Source: Polyangium fumosum
GTDB lineage: Bacteria > Myxococcota_A > Polyangia > Polyangiales > Polyangiaceae
Length of the DNA: 64,000 bases
Direction of reading: 5' to 3'
Assembly (NCBI RefSeq): GCF_005144585.1
Contig: NZ_SSMQ01000002.1
Span: forward strand, 124,001-188,000
This document shows positions 41,724 through 50,552 of the stretch, piece after piece. The position numbers and the translations under genes are program-made. Position 1 is the stretch's first letter; each line of letters starts with the position of its first letter. The notes below the pieces were generated by a model. The model was not told the origin of the DNA. It saw nothing but the letters and a program-made list of their open reading frames with translations, and made no database searches.

Positions 41724-42385
41724 GCGCGTCGAAGCCCCGCGCGGCGCTCTTCGACATGGACCGCACGCTCGTGCGCAAGGAGACCGCGAGCCTGTACGTG
41801 CGGTATCTGCGGGACATCGGCGAGGCGTCGACGTTCGACCTTTTGAAGACGTTTTACTGGGTCGGACAATACACGCTCGGGCTGCTCGACGCGGAGGGCA
41901 TCGCGGAGAAGGCGCTCGCGCCGCTCTCCGGCACGCCCGAGAGCACGCTCGTCACGCGTTGCGAGGACTGGTTCGGCAAATACGTGGAGCGCCACGTCGC
42001 CGACGCGGGGCGGCGCGCGGTGAAGCGGCACAAGGAGGCGGGCGACGTCTGCGCGATCGTGACGGGCGCGACGAAGTACGCGGCGCGGCCGCTGGCCGAG
42101 CGGTTGGAGATCGAGCACGTCGTGGGGACGGAGCTCGAAATCGACGCGCGTGGCCATTTCACGGGTCGGGCGGAGCGGCCGCTTTGCCTCGGCGTGGGAA
42201 AGGTCCGGCGCGCGGAGGCGCTCGCTGCGAGGCTCGGGTTCGCCCTCGAAGAATCGACGTTTTATTCGGACAGCGTCACCGACGTACCTTTGCTCGAACG
42301 GGTGGCCGCGCCGATCGCCGTGAACCCCGATCCGAGGCTCGAGCGCCTCGCCCGGCAGCGCGGGTGGCGCATCGAAAGGTGGTGA
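41720..42385 (+). CDS. HAD-IB family phosphatase, SerB-like
   Basis: A 221-residue HAD hydrolase whose ATG overlaps the protease stop (ATGA). Motif I is FDMDRTLV, motif II VTGATK, motif III Lys within GVGKVRRAEALAARLG, and motif IV DSVTDVPLL. The helical cap containing YVRYLRDIGEASTF marks the HAD-IB (SerB/phosphoserine phosphatase-like) subgroup, whose members also include 1-acyl-sn-glycerol-phosphate-linked phosphatases. With a membrane protease upstream and a sugar-nucleotide-type epimerase downstream, a role in lipid or envelope metabolism is possible, but the substrate is not evident. Confidence 0.88.
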   Translation: MSASKPRAALFDMDRTLVRKETASLYVRYLRDIGEASTFDLLKTFYWVGQYTLGLLDAEGIAEKALAPLSGTPESTLVTRCEDWFGKYVERHVADAGRRAVKRHKEAGDVCAIVTGATKYAARPLAERLEIEHVVGTELEIDARGHFTGRAERPLCLGVGKVRRAEALAARLGFALEESTFYSDSVTDVPLLERVAAPIAVNPDPRLERLARQRGWRIERW

Positions 42386-42394
42386 GGGCGTCCC

Positions 42395-42808
42395 ATGGAT
42401 TCACCCCAAAACCCCGCGCATCTCGACCTGACCTACGAGGAGGACCTGCTCGTCGTGCGGCTCGCCGGCCATTACGACCTGGAGGTCGAGCTGTGCGTCC
42501 AGCGCGCGCGCGACGCGATCGAAGCCACCTACGGCTACCGGCTCATTCTCCTGGATGCGCGCAAGATCGGTACGGTCACCCCCGAAGCCCGGAAGACCAT
42601 GGTCACGTGGAGCCGCGGCCGGAAGGCGCCCAGCGCGATCGCCATGTTCGGCGCGAACTTCTCGGGGATGACGCTGGCGAAGATGGTGCTGAGCGCGGTC
42701 CGCGTGCTCTCGAAGCGGCCCATGCGCTTCGAGTTCTTCGAAACGGAGGCGGCGGCGCGGGCGTGGCTCGGCGAGCGGCGCGAGGACCTGCGCAAGCTCG
42801 TCCCGTGA
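42395..42808 (+). CDS. SpoIIAA/STAS-like small protein (copy 1)
   Basis: A 137-residue cytoplasmic protein 9 bp after the HAD gene, with GGTGAGG near the start. The fold prediction by eye is alternating strands and helices as in SpoIIAA-like (STAS-related) proteins: LTYEEDLLVVRLAGHYDLE, LILLDARKIGTVTPEARK and FEFFETEAAARAWLGER. The last segment is the typical C-terminal phrase of the lipid-binding SpoIIAA-like family. There is no Ser/Thr phospho-site in the usual position. A paralogue of similar length follows directly, so the two may form a heterodimer. Confidence 0.7.
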   Translation: MDSPQNPAHLDLTYEEDLLVVRLAGHYDLEVELCVQRARDAIEATYGYRLILLDARKIGTVTPEARKTMVTWSRGRKAPSAIAMFGANFSGMTLAKMVLSAVRVLSKRPMRFEFFETEAAARAWLGERREDLRKLVP

Positions 42809-42821
42809 GGCGCAGAGGGGA

Positions 42822-43259
42822 ATGACGATGGCTGGGCCGACGCCGGGGCAGCGGCGACAGTTCGGGGAGCAAGTCGCGTGGACCGAGGCGCCGAACCTCT
42901 TCGGCATGCGCCTCTCGGGGAAGGTCGACGGTCCTTCGCTCGGCGAGCTCGTCGCCTATCAAGTGTCGTTTTCCGCCGGGAAAGACCATATCTTCGTGCT
43001 CTGCGACCTCTCCGCGGTCACCGGGGCGACGATCGAGGCGCGGCGGGTGCTCCAGGAGACGCGCCACACGACCGCGATCACCCACGTCTGTTTCGGCGCA
43101 AAATTCACGACCCGGATCTTCGCCGAAATGGTCGTGCGGGCGGCGCGGATCCTCGGGTCGTCGCAGCCCGACATGCAAATCCTGTTTTTCTCGACCGAAG
43201 CGGAGGCGCGCGCCTACATCGCCCATGCGCGGCCGCCCCGGCGAGCGAGGCGCCCATGA
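42822..43259 (+). CDS. SpoIIAA/STAS-like small protein (copy 2)
   Basis: A 145-residue paralogue of the previous protein, 13 bp downstream, start behind AGAGGGGA. Matching parts are MRLSGKVDGPSLGELV, HIFVLCDLSAVTGATIEARRVL, the ICGAKFTTRIFAEM-like centre (here VCFGAKFTTRIFAEM) and ILFFSTEAEARAYIAH. Identity to copy 1 is low but the pattern of hydrophobic blocks is the same. A basic tail (RPPRRARRP) is extra. Its stop overlaps the epimerase ATG (ATGA), so it is translationally coupled. The function is unknown; protein-protein interaction or lipid binding is usual for this fold. Confidence 0.7.
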   Translation: MTMAGPTPGQRRQFGEQVAWTEAPNLFGMRLSGKVDGPSLGELVAYQVSFSAGKDHIFVLCDLSAVTGATIEARRVLQETRHTTAITHVCFGAKFTTRIFAEMVVRAARILGSSQPDMQILFFSTEAEARAYIAHARPPRRARRP

Positions 43260-44269
43260 ACGGAATCCCGCGGCGAAAAACCGCATTCGTGACGGGCGGA
43301 ACGGGCTTCCTCGGCTGGGAAATCACACGGCAGCTCCTCGCCTCCGGCCACCACGTGGTCGCGCTCTCCCGGAGCGGCGATTTGCCCGGCGACCTGCCGC
43401 GCAACGAGCTCGACATCGTGCGCGGGGACCTCGACGACGTGGAGACGCTGACCGAGGCCATGCGCGGCGTATCGGTCGTCTACCACGTCGCGGCCGACGT
43501 GCGGATGTGGCGCGCGCAATGGGCGGAGATCGAGCGGACGAACGTCACGGGTACGCGGAACATGCTCGCGGCGGCGCGGCGCGCGGGCGCCCCGCGATTC
43601 GTGTTCACGTCGACGGGCTCGACGATCGGAAAGCCGTATCCCTCGACCGAGGCGATCGTCACGGTCGACGAGTCGAGCGTGTACAATTTCGCGGCGCTCC
43701 GGATGGTCTATCCACACACGAAATGGCTGGCGGAGCAGGAAGTGGAGCGGGCGGGGCGCGAGGGGCTCTTCGTGGTCATCACGCACCCCGTGGCGGTGTT
43801 CGGTCCGGGGGACTGGAAACGGAACGTGCTGCCACTCTTTTTGGCGACACGGAAGGGCACGACGATCGCCGCGCCGAGCGGGATCCGGACGACGTGCGAC
43901 GTGCGCGACGTGGCGACGGCGCACCTCGCGGCCGCCGAGCGGGGCAGCGCGGGACGGCATTACATCCTCGGCGGCGAGGCGCTCTCCGTGGGGGCGCTGC
44001 TCACGCGGATCGCGGCGGCGGCTGGCGGAAAGGCGCCGCGCTTCACGATGCCGGATCGGGTGGTGATGGGACTCTCGTTCTTGATGGAAAGCGCGGCGCG
44101 CATCACGGGACGGCCACCCCTGCTGAGCCACGAAATGGCCCTACAGAGCACGCTCCGGGTGCGGATGTCGTCGGAGCGGGCGGCGCGGGAGCTCGGATAC
44201 ACGTCGCGGCCGCTCGACGTGTCACTCGCGGATGCGGTGCGGTTTTATCGGGAACAGGGGTGGTTGTGA
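43256..44269 (+). CDS. NAD(P)-dependent epimerase/dehydratase (extended SDR)
   Basis: A 337-residue extended short-chain dehydrogenase. The coenzyme motif TGGTGFLG is at residues about 13-20, followed by an acidic residue of strand 2, the DLDD substrate of the second conserved position, and TNVTGTRNMLAAAR. The catalytic Ser/Tyr/Lys set is in STGSTIG and YPHTKWLAE. The middle (VITHPVAVFGPGDWKRN) and C-terminal part resemble dihydroflavonol-4-reductase/3-beta-HSD-like members rather than sugar epimerases, so a hydroxy-ketone or lipid-like substrate is plausible. Last gene of the CPBP-HAD-SpoIIAA-SpoIIAA-SDR operon. Confidence 0.9.
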   Translation: MNGIPRRKTAFVTGGTGFLGWEITRQLLASGHHVVALSRSGDLPGDLPRNELDIVRGDLDDVETLTEAMRGVSVVYHVAADVRMWRAQWAEIERTNVTGTRNMLAAARRAGAPRFVFTSTGSTIGKPYPSTEAIVTVDESSVYNFAALRMVYPHTKWLAEQEVERAGREGLFVVITHPVAVFGPGDWKRNVLPLFLATRKGTTIAAPSGIRTTCDVRDVATAHLAAAERGSAGRHYILGGEALSVGALLTRIAAAAGGKAPRFTMPDRVVMGLSFLMESAARITGRPPLLSHEMALQSTLRVRMSSERAARELGYTSRPLDVSLADAVRFYREQGWL

Positions 44270-44329
44270 CGCTCCAGAGGCGACGCCCGCACCCCTTGTG
44301 CGCGCACGCATGGACCGTCCGCGCAAGCC

Positions 44330-45436
44330 TCAGGGCACGGGCGGGTTCTCCGGCGGAGGCACGCTCTTCGGCGGCGGAGTCGCGCTCGCGTCCACGGGCG
44401 GCGTGGTGGCCTCGCGGCGCGACGCGTGGTGTAGCTTCGCGTAGGTGTCGACGGTCCAGACGGCCATGGCCGCGATGACGGGGCCGAGGAAGACGCCGAC
44501 CGGGCCGAAGAGATCGAGGCCGCCGAAGATGCCGAGCAGCGCGATGAGCGGGTGCATGCGGGTCGACGAGCTCTGCACCCACGGACGCACGACGTTGTCG
44601 GAGAGGCCGATCAGCACGGCCGAGATGCCCATTCCAATCGCGCCGCCGACGTGGTTCGTGACGAAGAGGTAGATCGTCGCGCCCACCGTGACCGGCGTGG
44701 TGCCGACGAGCGGGATGAACGAGAGCAGCGCCGCGAGGACGCCGAGCAAAAACGCGTTTGGCACGCCGAACAAGTGGAGGGCGAGCAGCGTCAGGCTGCC
44801 CTGCACCACGGCGGTCGCGAGGATGCCGAGGATCGCGCCGTTGACCGTCTCGCGGACGGAGGCAAAGAGCTCGCGCGTCTGGCTCGGCGGGAACGGCGAG
44901 AGGCGGAACATCCAGCGGACGAGCTTGCCGCCGTCGCGCAGGAAGTAATACAGCGACACGCCGAACAGGAAGAGGCTCAGGATGAACGCCGGCAGCGCCG
45001 TGGCCATGCCGCCGACGAACGAGGCCGCAAACGACGCCGCGCGCTGGCCGATGTTCTGGATGGCCAACTGGAGCTGAGGGCCGCCGATGTGGATGCTCCG
45101 GCCGCGAATGTCGATGCCTTCCGTCAAGAACGACTGGAAGCGCTGGATCGTCGGCGTCCAATCGCGGGCCAGGAAGTCGTTGATCGACTGGATGGCCTCG
45201 ACCGTGATGAAGGCGAACGGGATCACGACGAGGATGATCGTGCCGAACGTAAAGAGGAGCGGCGTCAAGGGCTCGGCGCGGCCGAGCCGCGGCTTCACCT
45301 TTTCGGCGAGGGGGCTCAGGAGGAGCGCGAAGAGTCCGCCCAGGGCAATCGGGACGAGGATCGTCCGGATCATCCAGAAAAAGAGGACGAGCAGCGCCGT
45401 CCTCAGCACAACGGAGAGCCAGCGGTCTCGTTCCAT
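44330..45436 (-). CDS. AI-2E family transporter (PerM/TqsA-like)
   Basis: A 368-residue integral membrane protein starting at MERDRWLS; the open frame extends 46 codons upstream without a ribosome-binding site. Seven to eight hydrophobic segments are arranged as in the family: two at the N-terminus, a cytoplasmic helical section (IQSINDFLARDWTPTIQ), then LLAALLSFIPLVGTTPVTVGA, the conserved P-G-rich core, and LIALLGIFGGLDLFGPVGVFLGP. Members export autoinducer-2 or small metabolites or exchange ions; the substrate is unresolved. A 35-residue Pro/Ser/Thr-rich cytoplasmic tail ends the protein. The gene is convergent with the SDR operon. Confidence 0.9.
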   Translation of the reverse strand: MERDRWLSVVLRTALLVLFFWMIRTILVPIALGGLFALLLSPLAEKVKPRLGRAEPLTPLLFTFGTIILVVIPFAFITVEAIQSINDFLARDWTPTIQRFQSFLTEGIDIRGRSIHIGGPQLQLAIQNIGQRAASFAASFVGGMATALPAFILSLFLFGVSLYYFLRDGGKLVRWMFRLSPFPPSQTRELFASVRETVNGAILGILATAVVQGSLTLLALHLFGVPNAFLLGVLAALLSFIPLVGTTPVTVGATIYLFVTNHVGGAIGMGISAVLIGLSDNVVRPWVQSSSTRMHPLIALLGIFGGLDLFGPVGVFLGPVIAAMAVWTVDTYAKLHHASRREATTPPVDASATPPPKSVPPPENPPVP

Positions 45437-45531
45437 GGGCAGCACGCCTCGCTGAAGGGGAGACGTGAGATAAAAGAGGCCCGGCGTCAACCGAAACGGC
45501 AGGCCCGGCCGGGGACCGGGCCCCCGTCCGG

Positions 45532-46506
45532 TCAGAGGCCGTCGCAGACAGGAGCGCCGGTGCTCGGGCTGCACGCGCCGGCGTCACAGAAGCCGCTCGC
45601 GCATTCGGCAGCGACCATACACGTCGCGCCGTCCGGCTTCGTGGGCGCACAAGCGCCCATGTCCGCCGCGTCGCTGCAGAAGCCGCTCGCGCATTCGACG
45701 CTCGTCACGCACGCCGCGCCGTCGGCCTTTTTCTCGGCGCACGTGCTGGCCGCGACGTCACAATACCCGCTCGCGCAGCCCGCGTTCACGGCACACGCGC
45801 CTCCGACGGGCGCGGGCGCGGCGCACACGCCGGTCTGAAAATCGCAATAGCCGCTCTGGCAATCGATGTCGAGGTCGCACGCGGCGCCGTCGGCCGTGGG
45901 GGCGACGCATTTCAGCATGCCCTCATCGAGCCTGCACGTGAGGCCCGGACCGCAGAGGCCGTCCTGGCAAGGCTCGCCCGCGCCGGGCGGGGCCTTGCAG
46001 GTGCCGAGCTCCGTGCCCGAGGCGCCCGCGCACGAGGCGCCCGGGTCCTTGCATTCGTCGTCGCCGAGGCAGGCGCCGCCGAGCGCGACGGTGCCCTGGA
46101 ACATCGCCTCGCAATCGGGGTCCTCGTCGAGGAAGTTCGAGCCGAAGAAATCGGCGCAGGTCGCGGCTTCGGCCTTCGTGAAGCACGTATCGGCGCGGGC
46201 ATCGTCGTACACGATGCGGCCGGCCTCGATGCCCTTGCGGAGGTCGACGGCGACGGCGCCGAAGAAGCTCTCGTACCGGGCCTCGCATTCGGCCTGCGTC
46301 GCGGGGGCCGGGTCGAAGAGGAGCACGTCGTCCCGCTCGGCGGCGTCACAGCAGGCGAAGACGCGGCCGCACTCGACGCGGGCATAGGCCTTGGGGAGGC
46401 CGGCGAGCGGATCGTCCGTCGTCGTTGGCTGGGAATCGTCGCTGCAGCCGGCCCAGACGAAGCCCCACGCGAGCAGGGCTCCGACAATCTTCGCAATCGT
46501 TCGCAC
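45532..46506 (-). CDS. Cys-rich surface lipoprotein with repeated C-x-SGxC modules
   Basis: A 324-residue lipoprotein (GTG start, signal ending in FVWAGC). The N-terminal 120 residues are a helical domain with five Cys. The rest is a series of short, nearly identical Cys modules, e.g. DCQSGYCDFQTGVC, GCASGYCDVAASTC, ECASGFCSDAADMG and ECASGFCDAGACS. This resembles Dickkopf/EGF-like and toxin-like repeats common in myxobacterial exported proteins. Each module probably holds two disulfides. A role in surface binding is likely but unproven. The next gene upstream (46672) is on the same strand. Confidence 0.85.
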   Translation of the reverse strand: MRTIAKIVGALLAWGFVWAGCSDDSQPTTTDDPLAGLPKAYARVECGRVFACCDAAERDDVLLFDPAPATQAECEARYESFFGAVAVDLRKGIEAGRIVYDDARADTCFTKAEAATCADFFGSNFLDEDPDCEAMFQGTVALGGACLGDDECKDPGASCAGASGTELGTCKAPPGAGEPCQDGLCGPGLTCRLDEGMLKCVAPTADGAACDLDIDCQSGYCDFQTGVCAAPAPVGGACAVNAGCASGYCDVAASTCAEKKADGAACVTSVECASGFCSDAADMGACAPTKPDGATCMVAAECASGFCDAGACSPSTGAPVCDGL

Positions 46507-46563
46507 GGCCCCTTTTAGGGGAGCTTTGGCGGAGAAGCAATACCGCCGTTCGTCCCGCCCGGG

Positions 46564-46671
46564 TCAGGGCTTCACGAAGCCCGGGTGCTTGGCGATGAGG
46601 TCGGCGATTTCGTCGAGCTCCGGATCGGCGGCGCCGGCCTTCGCCTCCTGGGTGACCTTCACCTCGCCAGG
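46564..46671 (-). other. Conserved-looking open frame directly after a stop codon
   Basis: In the same frame as the secreted Cys-rich protein, 35 further sense codons follow its TGA and end in a second TGA at 46564-46566. The peptide (VTQEAKAGAADPELDEIADL, then IAKHPGFVKP) is a plausible amphipathic helix with normal GC-rich codons, not random. It could be a C-terminal extension cut off by a nonsense change, a readthrough product, or chance. Confidence 0.35.
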
Positions 46672-47145
46672 TCATTTCCTGCGGTCAGGCGGCAAGTACC
46701 ACTGCGGCTTCTCTTTGAGCGCCGGGCACGTCCGCTCCACCTCCGCGATGTAACAACGGCTGTATTCGTTCAGCCTGGCGAGCGAGCCGAAGGGCGGTGG
46801 ACCACCACAATGTCCATCCGCCTCGTCGAGGATGCGCCAATAGAGCGCCCCCTGCTCCTCCTCGCACGGCTTGCACCAAATGGAATCGAGCTCCGTGCAG
46901 GCCACGTGGTTCGGGCACCGGGCCATCACGCAGCCAGCCTGGCAGGCTTCCTCTTGCCCCTCGGGTGGCTTCTGGCAGATCTCGCCCCCCGCCTCGCACA
47001 ACTCGAACACCGCCGCGAGATCCTTGTCGCAGGCGTCGGCGCTCAGCGTGTCGGATGCCGCGCGACGTACCTTGAGGCCCACGCCCACGGCGGCGGCGAC
47101 CGGCAGGGCGATGGCAGCGGCGAAGAGCTTCTTCCGGCGGGTCAT
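46672..47145 (-). CDS. Secreted Cys-rich protein of unknown function
   Basis: A 157-residue protein with GGAGG 8 bases before the ATG. Positively charged start (MTRRKK) and a single hydrophobic segment (LFAAAIALPVAAAVGVGL) act as a signal peptide or anchor. The mature part has twelve Cys, with patterns CDKDLAAVFELCEAGGEIC, CQAGCVMARC and WCKPCEEEQ, resembling a disulfide-rich helical bundle. No family is recognised. Sense codons continue in frame for 35 residues after the stop. It is divergent from the lipoprotein gene at 47.3 kb. Confidence 0.72.
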   Translation of the reverse strand: MTRRKKLFAAAIALPVAAAVGVGLKVRRAASDTLSADACDKDLAAVFELCEAGGEICQKPPEGQEEACQAGCVMARCPNHVACTELDSIWCKPCEEEQGALYWRILDEADGHCGGPPPFGSLARLNEYSRCYIAEVERTCPALKEKPQWYLPPDRRK

Positions 47146-47309
47146 CTCACGTCCTCCGTACTCGTCGCGGCCACTCTACATGATCCGCGCCGATGACGCG
47201 AGTCCTTGCCGCGTGGGCCAGGGGCGCGGGTGTACTTGCTCGGGAACCGCTCCTATATTGCGGTTGCCAACCGCGGTCCTCTACAATGATTCCAACGCGG
47301 AGGCTCGGG

Positions 47310-47804
47310 ATGAGGTCGCTCGTCGTTGGCTTGCTTTTCGTGTGGTTCGTCGTGCTCGGACCGGCCTGCTGGGAGCCCACGTGCAAGAACCCGAAGAGGG
47401 GCCCGCCGAACGGCGAGGCGGGCGCGAGGGAGGGGGTTCTCGTCCAGTGTAACGCTGTCTTGCAGTGCGCCAGCGCCAAGACGGGTGCCTTCGAGGACCG
47501 CTTGGAGGGCCTGAACGACCCGCAGATCATCGACAGCGGAAGCGACTACATAAACGAGGACAGGTGCATCCAGAAGGTGAAGGAGCGGGGCCTCCCGGGG
47601 ATCTGCGATTCGGTCGTCGTTGCACCCAAGGTCATTTGCCTCGACCCACCGGGCTCGAACGGCTGCGGCTCGAGTCCGGGGGACGGCACCGTCATCATCG
47701 TCGGGAGCGCGGCCAGCGGCGATTTCAAGAGTGACCCGCAGGGCACGGGGGGACCGGATGACGGCAATGGCGGAGACGGTGCAGGAGGCCAGGGAGGTCG
47801 CTGA
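47310..47804 (+). CDS. Lipoprotein of unknown function
   Basis: A 164-residue lipoprotein. The start MRSLVVGLLF is chosen because GGAGG lies 6 bases before it; the ATG eight codons upstream and the ORF extension before that have none. The signal peptide ends in LGPAC. The centre has spaced Cys pairs (LVQCNAVLQC, RCIQKV, ICDSVV, VICLDPP) and the C-terminus is an acidic Gly-rich tail (TGGPDDGNGGDGAGGQGGR). The protein is small, exported and probably disulfide-bonded. No family is recognised. Confidence 0.7.
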   Translation: MRSLVVGLLFVWFVVLGPACWEPTCKNPKRGPPNGEAGAREGVLVQCNAVLQCASAKTGAFEDRLEGLNDPQIIDSGSDYINEDRCIQKVKERGLPGICDSVVVAPKVICLDPPGSNGCGSSPGDGTVIIVGSAASGDFKSDPQGTGGPDDGNGGDGAGGQGGR

Positions 47805-47842
47805 GACGGCCTCGCGTCATTCCCGGGCGAGACGCGCACTCC

Positions 47843-49933
47843 TCACCGCAATGCCAGCATCCGCACCGTGCGCGGCTTCATGCGCACTTCGAGCGTGCCC
47901 GCGCGCGCCTCGAAGGTGGAATCGTCGATGAGGTCGCTCGCCTTCGTGCCCACCGCGCCCGCGCTCACGCGCGCGACGATGTCCCGATCGGAAGGATTGA
48001 CGACGAAGAGCACGCGCGGCGCCCCCGCGGCGTCCTCGTGCACGGTGACGTAGATGCCGCCGGGGTCGCAGGCGTACGCCGGGAGGTCGAGCGACCCGAT
48101 CGCATTCGAGACGGCCGCGTCGGCCGCGGCGGGCACGTCGCCGGTGAGCGGGCCGTCCTCGCCGAGGCGGCCGAGGTCGAAGGGGACGGAAAGGGGCCGG
48201 AAGGCGCCGTCGAAGCGCGGCTCGTGCGGGCCGATCGTGACGCGGGCGCCGCGCGCGCGGGCCTCGGCGAGGCGGTCGAAGAGCTCGGGCTTCAAGGCGC
48301 CGGAGGTCGCGCAGATGAGCCATCGCGCGTCGCCGAGCGCGATGTCGCGGTCCTCGCCGCCGACGACGGCGAAGGGCACGCCGCGCGCTTCGAGGGCCTG
48401 CTCGAAGGCGCGGGCGAAGTTGTCGGCCTCGATGGCGAGCGGATAGCCGAGGCCGAGATCGTCCTCGACACACCGCTCGCGCGCGCCGGCCCCGACGATC
48501 GAGAAAAACGCGCCGGAGAGCGGGCCAAACGCATGCATGACCCGCGCGAGCCTGCGCTCGGTGCGAGGGATGAGGATCCGGACGGGCGTCTTTCGGCGCA
48601 GCTCGTGGAAGCCCGTCTGTTCGAGGGCGGCCGAGAGCTTCCGCCAGAAGACGGCGTACGGGCGCGCGCGGCCGTGCCGATCGATGGGCGCGCCGATCCA
48701 GCGGTCGCGCTCGACGGCCATGTACACGTTGAAGCCACGCAGGCCATACGCGAGGGCGCAGAGCACGGTGAAGGCGCCGTCGCGCTCGTCGAGGGGCGGG
48801 AAGAAGGGCGGAAAGCCCGCGCCCATCTCGCACGCGAACGCGGGGACGGAGAGGGCCTCCGAGCGCGTGGCGAGCTCGCTCGTGCGGCGCGCGATGATGG
48901 CGCGGCTCGTGGGATCGGCCATGTGGTAGTAGTCGAGCCCGACGAGGTCGACGACCTTCGTGACACGCGCGGCGTTGAGGGGCGTCGCGTCCTGGCCCGG
49001 CGGGAGGTTGTGCGTCGTGGGCAGCCCGTCCATGCCGGCGGCGACGAGCGCGCGGCCGAGGCGCTGAAACGCCGTGGCGAGCAGGTGCTCGTGGAACTCC
49101 GACCAGTCGAGGTGGCGCGCGAGGTCCCGCGGGCGCTCGGCGTCGAGCTTGCGCGGAGGGTCGATGGCGGAGAAGCGCGTGACCTCGCCGCGGCGGCTCG
49201 ACGGGACCTCGCCCTCGTCCGGCGTGGGCGTGCCGTAGGAGGCGCGCAGGGCGTCGATGGTGCCGTATTTCTCCCGGAGAAACTCGCGGTAGAGGCGGAT
49301 CGCGTCGGGGTGGTAGTCCTGGTCGTAGGCGCCGTCGCGGAAGTAGAGGGCGCCCTCGTTGTCGATCTGGAAGAGGACGATCGGCCCGTTCGGGTAGAGC
49401 AGCGGCGTGAGGACGGGGCCGAGCGCCTGGAAATACCGCGCGGCCTCGTCGTGGAAGGCGTCGCTCGCGTAACTCGGGACCGGGAACGCGAACGGGAGCA
49501 TGGGGAGCATCACCGGGTTCTGGTCGGGCGAACGCGCCTGGCAGGCCGGGTCCCAGACGATGCGCTCGGGCAAGCCGAAGTAGGTGAGCTCGGCGTTGAT
49601 GTGCGGGCCGGGGCGGGCGATGACGTAGAGGCCGAGCTCCTCGGCGATGCGGCAGAAGCGGGTGATGTCGCGCTGCGGGTCGGAGGCGCCGAGCTCGAGT
49701 TTGCCGGGGGCGACCTCGTGGACGGCCCAGGGGATGTAGGTGTCGACGAGGCGCAGGCCCATGGCCTTCACGGCTTCGAGGCACGCGCGCCACTCGTTCG
49801 GGTCGAGGCGCCAGTAGTGGACGGAGCCCGCGAGGAGCGGGACGACGTCGCCGGCGATCTCGATGCCCCCGGGGACGAGACGCACCCTACGCCCGAAGCC
49901 CTCGCCCCCTGCCCTGTCTTCACGTGCGGTCAT
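47843..49933 (-). CDS. GH35-like beta-galactosidase/glycoside hydrolase
   Basis: A 696-residue protein starting at MTAREDRAGG. Residues about 30-380 form a TIM-barrel of the GH35 type: LLAGSVHYWRLDPNEWRACL, TYIPWAVHE, ARPGPHINAE, and QIDNEG with the acid/base Glu193. Glu369 in FACEMGAGF is the likely nucleophile. C-terminal domains (to 696) include a flavodoxin-like part and beta-sandwich ending TVRMLALR. The family releases galactose or related sugars from polysaccharide side chains. There is no signal peptide, so it probably acts inside the cell on imported oligosaccharides. It is a single gene; the next rightward gene diverges 86 bp away. Confidence 0.88.
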   Translation of the reverse strand: MTAREDRAGGEGFGRRVRLVPGGIEIAGDVVPLLAGSVHYWRLDPNEWRACLEAVKAMGLRLVDTYIPWAVHEVAPGKLELGASDPQRDITRFCRIAEELGLYVIARPGPHINAELTYFGLPERIVWDPACQARSPDQNPVMLPMLPFAFPVPSYASDAFHDEAARYFQALGPVLTPLLYPNGPIVLFQIDNEGALYFRDGAYDQDYHPDAIRLYREFLREKYGTIDALRASYGTPTPDEGEVPSSRRGEVTRFSAIDPPRKLDAERPRDLARHLDWSEFHEHLLATAFQRLGRALVAAGMDGLPTTHNLPPGQDATPLNAARVTKVVDLVGLDYYHMADPTSRAIIARRTSELATRSEALSVPAFACEMGAGFPPFFPPLDERDGAFTVLCALAYGLRGFNVYMAVERDRWIGAPIDRHGRARPYAVFWRKLSAALEQTGFHELRRKTPVRILIPRTERRLARVMHAFGPLSGAFFSIVGAGARERCVEDDLGLGYPLAIEADNFARAFEQALEARGVPFAVVGGEDRDIALGDARWLICATSGALKPELFDRLAEARARGARVTIGPHEPRFDGAFRPLSVPFDLGRLGEDGPLTGDVPAAADAAVSNAIGSLDLPAYACDPGGIYVTVHEDAAGAPRVLFVVNPSDRDIVARVSAGAVGTKASDLIDDSTFEARAGTLEVRMKPRTVRMLALR

Positions 49934-50019
49934 GACGCCGGGCGCAGGGTAGCAAAGAAGGGACGAACCCGTGAGCTTCGAAAGGCGGAAGAGCCGCCGA
50001 GCTCTGGTACTGTACGCCC

Positions 50020-50544
50020 ATGGCGAGCAAGACCCACGTCGACGGCAACAAGGTGACGATCGACGACAGCATCTACCACGTGAGCTCCGCGGGCGGTCAG
50101 TACGCCGTGACCGACGAGTTCGGCCTGCGGACCGGCTACTTCTCGGTGCGCGGCCGCGTGGTGACGCCGGAGGACTACGGCGTGGAGGGGGCGCACCCCA
50201 TTCTCCAGATCGGCAAGCTGTGGGCGGCGGCGAACCTGTGGAAGGCGAACGAGAAGTCGGCGTCGTCGGTGCCCACGAAAGGCCTCTGCCGGGTGGTGAC
50301 GCACGAGAAGGCGGGCGAGGCGGACCTGGAGAAGGCGCGGGCCCACCGGGCCTGGATGCGCAAGCAGCCCGGATGCAAAGCAAGTTATTTCGTGACGGAT
50401 CCGGCGACCGGGAAGGGAATGACCATCAGCATCTGGGAGACGCGTGATCAGCTCAATGCATTCAAAGAGGCGAGGCCGCCGGAAGGCGCCGTCGCGCTCA
50501 AGTCGCTGAGCGTGGAAGTGTTCCCCATGGTGGAAGAGCCTTGA
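50020..50544 (+). CDS. Hypothetical protein with an antibiotic-biosynthesis-monooxygenase-like domain
   Basis: A 174-residue soluble protein. The N-terminal 65 residues are beta-rich with no clear family (DDSIYHVSSAGGQYAVTDEF). The C-terminal part, about residues 85-170, has the ABM ferredoxin-like pattern: CRVVTHEKAGEADLEKAR, GCKASYFVTD, and the SIWETRDQLNAFKEA segment typical of the family. ABM domains are often monooxygenases or heme-binding, but many have lost activity; no other biosynthetic gene is adjacent. The gene is followed at 9 bp by the hairpin controlling the next gene. Confidence 0.7.
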   Translation: MASKTHVDGNKVTIDDSIYHVSSAGGQYAVTDEFGLRTGYFSVRGRVVTPEDYGVEGAHPILQIGKLWAAANLWKANEKSASSVPTKGLCRVVTHEKAGEADLEKARAHRAWMRKQPGCKASYFVTDPATGKGMTISIWETRDQLNAFKEARPPEGAVALKSLSVEVFPMVEEP

Positions 50545-50552
50545 ACGTGGGA

